A DNA stretch of 6,128 nucleotides from an uncultured Bacteroidales bacterium (GTDB lineage Bacteria > Bacteroidota > Bacteroidia > Bacteroidales > Lentimicrobiaceae), in assembly GCA_937864935.1 (NCBI GenBank), contig CALMDN010000506.1, forward strand, positions 1 through 6,128, in the 5' to 3' direction. Numbering within the stretch: the first letter of the stretch is position 1; each line of letters opens with the position of its first letter. This document shows, in pieces, positions 5,473 to 6,128 of this stretch. The notes beneath the pieces were generated by a model. It ran no database searches. It was given only the letters and a program-made list of their open reading frames with translations, and was not told the origin of the DNA. The translations under genes and the position numbers were made by a program.

Positions 5473-6128
5473 TTATAGTTTGATCCAGGCTATCTGCATG
5501 GCATGGGGGCTTACACCGGTAACCCAGTCTTCCTGTCCCGAGCCGTCAAGATTTGAGCGAACGATTTTTCCATCGGCGGCAGAATTGGAGATCTTGTATC
5601 CCCAGAAGAGCTTATCGCGCTGATGGTCAATGGTCATTCCCCAGGTTGCCTTGGAGCCGAATTCACCGATTTTGGCAAGGTCTGTTCCATCGGTATTGCA
5701 GATATAGATGCCATTTTCAGTAACGGCAGTACCATCCACGGCGTAAACGGCCATGTAAACCTTGTTGGTTTCGGTATCCACTTCAATGGCGGTACCATCA
5801 ATGTCCTGAATTACCTCAACCATGTTGGACCCGTCGCTGAAATTCACATTAAAATAACCTCCTGAATAGTCAGTACGGTCATTCACAAGGTAAAGCTTAC
5901 CGGTAACATCATCGAACTGCATATCAATCGGGTACTCCGGTTCTGTGCCGTCGGTGTTTATATACACTTCCGGTTCTGTGCCATCGAGGTTGCAGCGGTA
6001 GATACCCCCCGGGCGGCCCCAGTAGAGTTTGTCTCCCTGTACCATCAGGGCTTCCGGTGAATCAACAATTTCCTGTCCGGCTACGGCAAAATCGAGGATT
6101 CTCACGGGGTTTTTCCCATCGGCATCGA
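5473..6128 (-). CDS. YWTD (LDL-receptor class B) beta-propeller protein, C-terminal part; start lies beyond the window
   Basis: The reading frame stays open to the right edge, so this is the last 217 or so residues of a longer protein; the GTG at 6105 is an internal valine codon, not a convincing start. Repeated units of about 40 residues carry the class B pattern of a hydrophobic strand, Asn-x-Asp-Gly-x turn and a following K-L/V-Y/F-W/M strand: GDKLYWGRPGGIYRCNLDGTE, GKLYLVNDRTD, NKVYMAVYAVDG with IYICNTDGTDLAKI, and DKLFWGYKISN with IVRSNLDGSGQEDW. These fold as blades of a six-bladed propeller in extracellular proteins. The protein ends in MQIAWIKL with no T9SS tail, so if exported it is more likely a periplasmic protein or lipoprotein; its signal region is not in view. 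The TAA stop at 5473-5475 precedes the shared terminator. Family call is good, function unknown. Confidence 0.8.
   Translation of the reverse strand, partial: DADGKNPVRILDFAVAGQEIVDSPEALMVQGDKLYWGRPGGIYRCNLDGTEPEVYINTDGTEPEYPIDMQFDDVTGKLYLVNDRTDYSGGYFNVNFSDGSNMVEVIQDIDGTAIEVDTETNKVYMAVYAVDGTAVTENGIYICNTDGTDLAKIGEFGSKATWGMTIDHQRDKLFWGYKISNSAADGKIVRSNLDGSGQEDWVTGVSPHAMQIAWIKL
5936..5982 (-). repeat. Short direct repeat, period 33 bp, duplicating DGTEPE in the YWTD protein
   Basis: TCCGGTTCTGTGCC occurs at 5936-5949 and again at 5969-5982, and similarity continues for several bases past each copy. On the minus strand the copies encode DGTEPEVYINT followed by DGTEPEYPIDM, an 11-codon period. This is shorter than a propeller blade, so it is a local duplication at the strand-turn rather than a blade duplication. 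Confidence 0.6.

Noticed and set aside
5623..5865. An 80-codon plus-strand frame with Gly-rich translation
   Set aside because: It is opposite the YWTD repeats, and its Gly/His/Asn periodicity is a reflection of the repeated codons on the other strand.
6103..6105. GTG at 6105 as the start of the leftward gene
   Set aside because: The frame is open beyond it to the window end (codons reading Asp-Ala-Asp-Gly-Lys-Asn-Pro), and those residues continue the propeller repeat pattern, so the gene is truncated by the window.
1..6128. A defence, mobile-element or CRISPR system
   Set aside because: No transposase, integrase, nuclease, reverse transcriptase or toxin motif, no spaced direct repeats and no terminal inverted repeats were found; the content fits ordinary chromosomal transport and surface-protein genes.

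Overview
This window looks like a chromosomal segment from a member of the Bacteroidetes (Bacteroidota). Two predicted secreted proteins end in the type A sorting domain read by the type IX secretion system (T9SS), which is essentially confined to that phylum. Two intergenic sites match the Bacteroidetes -7 promoter element TAnnTTTG exactly. Starts lack a clear Shine-Dalgarno sequence and have A-rich leaders, as is usual there. The genus cannot be read from the sequence. No RNA gene, insertion sequence, CRISPR array or phage gene is visible.

Layout. Four genes read rightward, and one incomplete gene reads leftward from the right edge. (1) 104-1729: multi-spanning anion transporter of the DASS/SLC13 superfamily. 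(2) 1796-3253: unrecognised 485-residue protein with a central two-helix membrane hairpin. (3) 3260-4414: exported beta-propeller-like protein with a T9SS tail, starting 6 bp after gene 2 and so probably in the same transcript. (4) 4589-5401: small exported protein made of one cleaved-adhesin (choice-of-anchor J type) domain plus a T9SS tail, with its own promoter. (5) 5473-6128, minus strand: C-terminal part of a YWTD/LDL-receptor class B propeller protein, cut by the window end. Genes 4 and 5 converge on one hairpin at 5427-5448 that can serve as terminator for both.

How they may work together. The transporter and the two-helix membrane protein would sit in the inner membrane. The products of genes 3 and 4 would go through Sec and then T9SS to the cell surface or medium. 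No shared pathway can be shown; the gene 2-3 pair has the tightest linkage. No defence, mobile or biosynthetic system is evident. The most noteworthy points are the uncharacterised gene 2 and its coupling to a surface protein, the transporter's altered sodium-site motifs with nearby lysines, and the ambiguous signal peptide of the gene 3 product.
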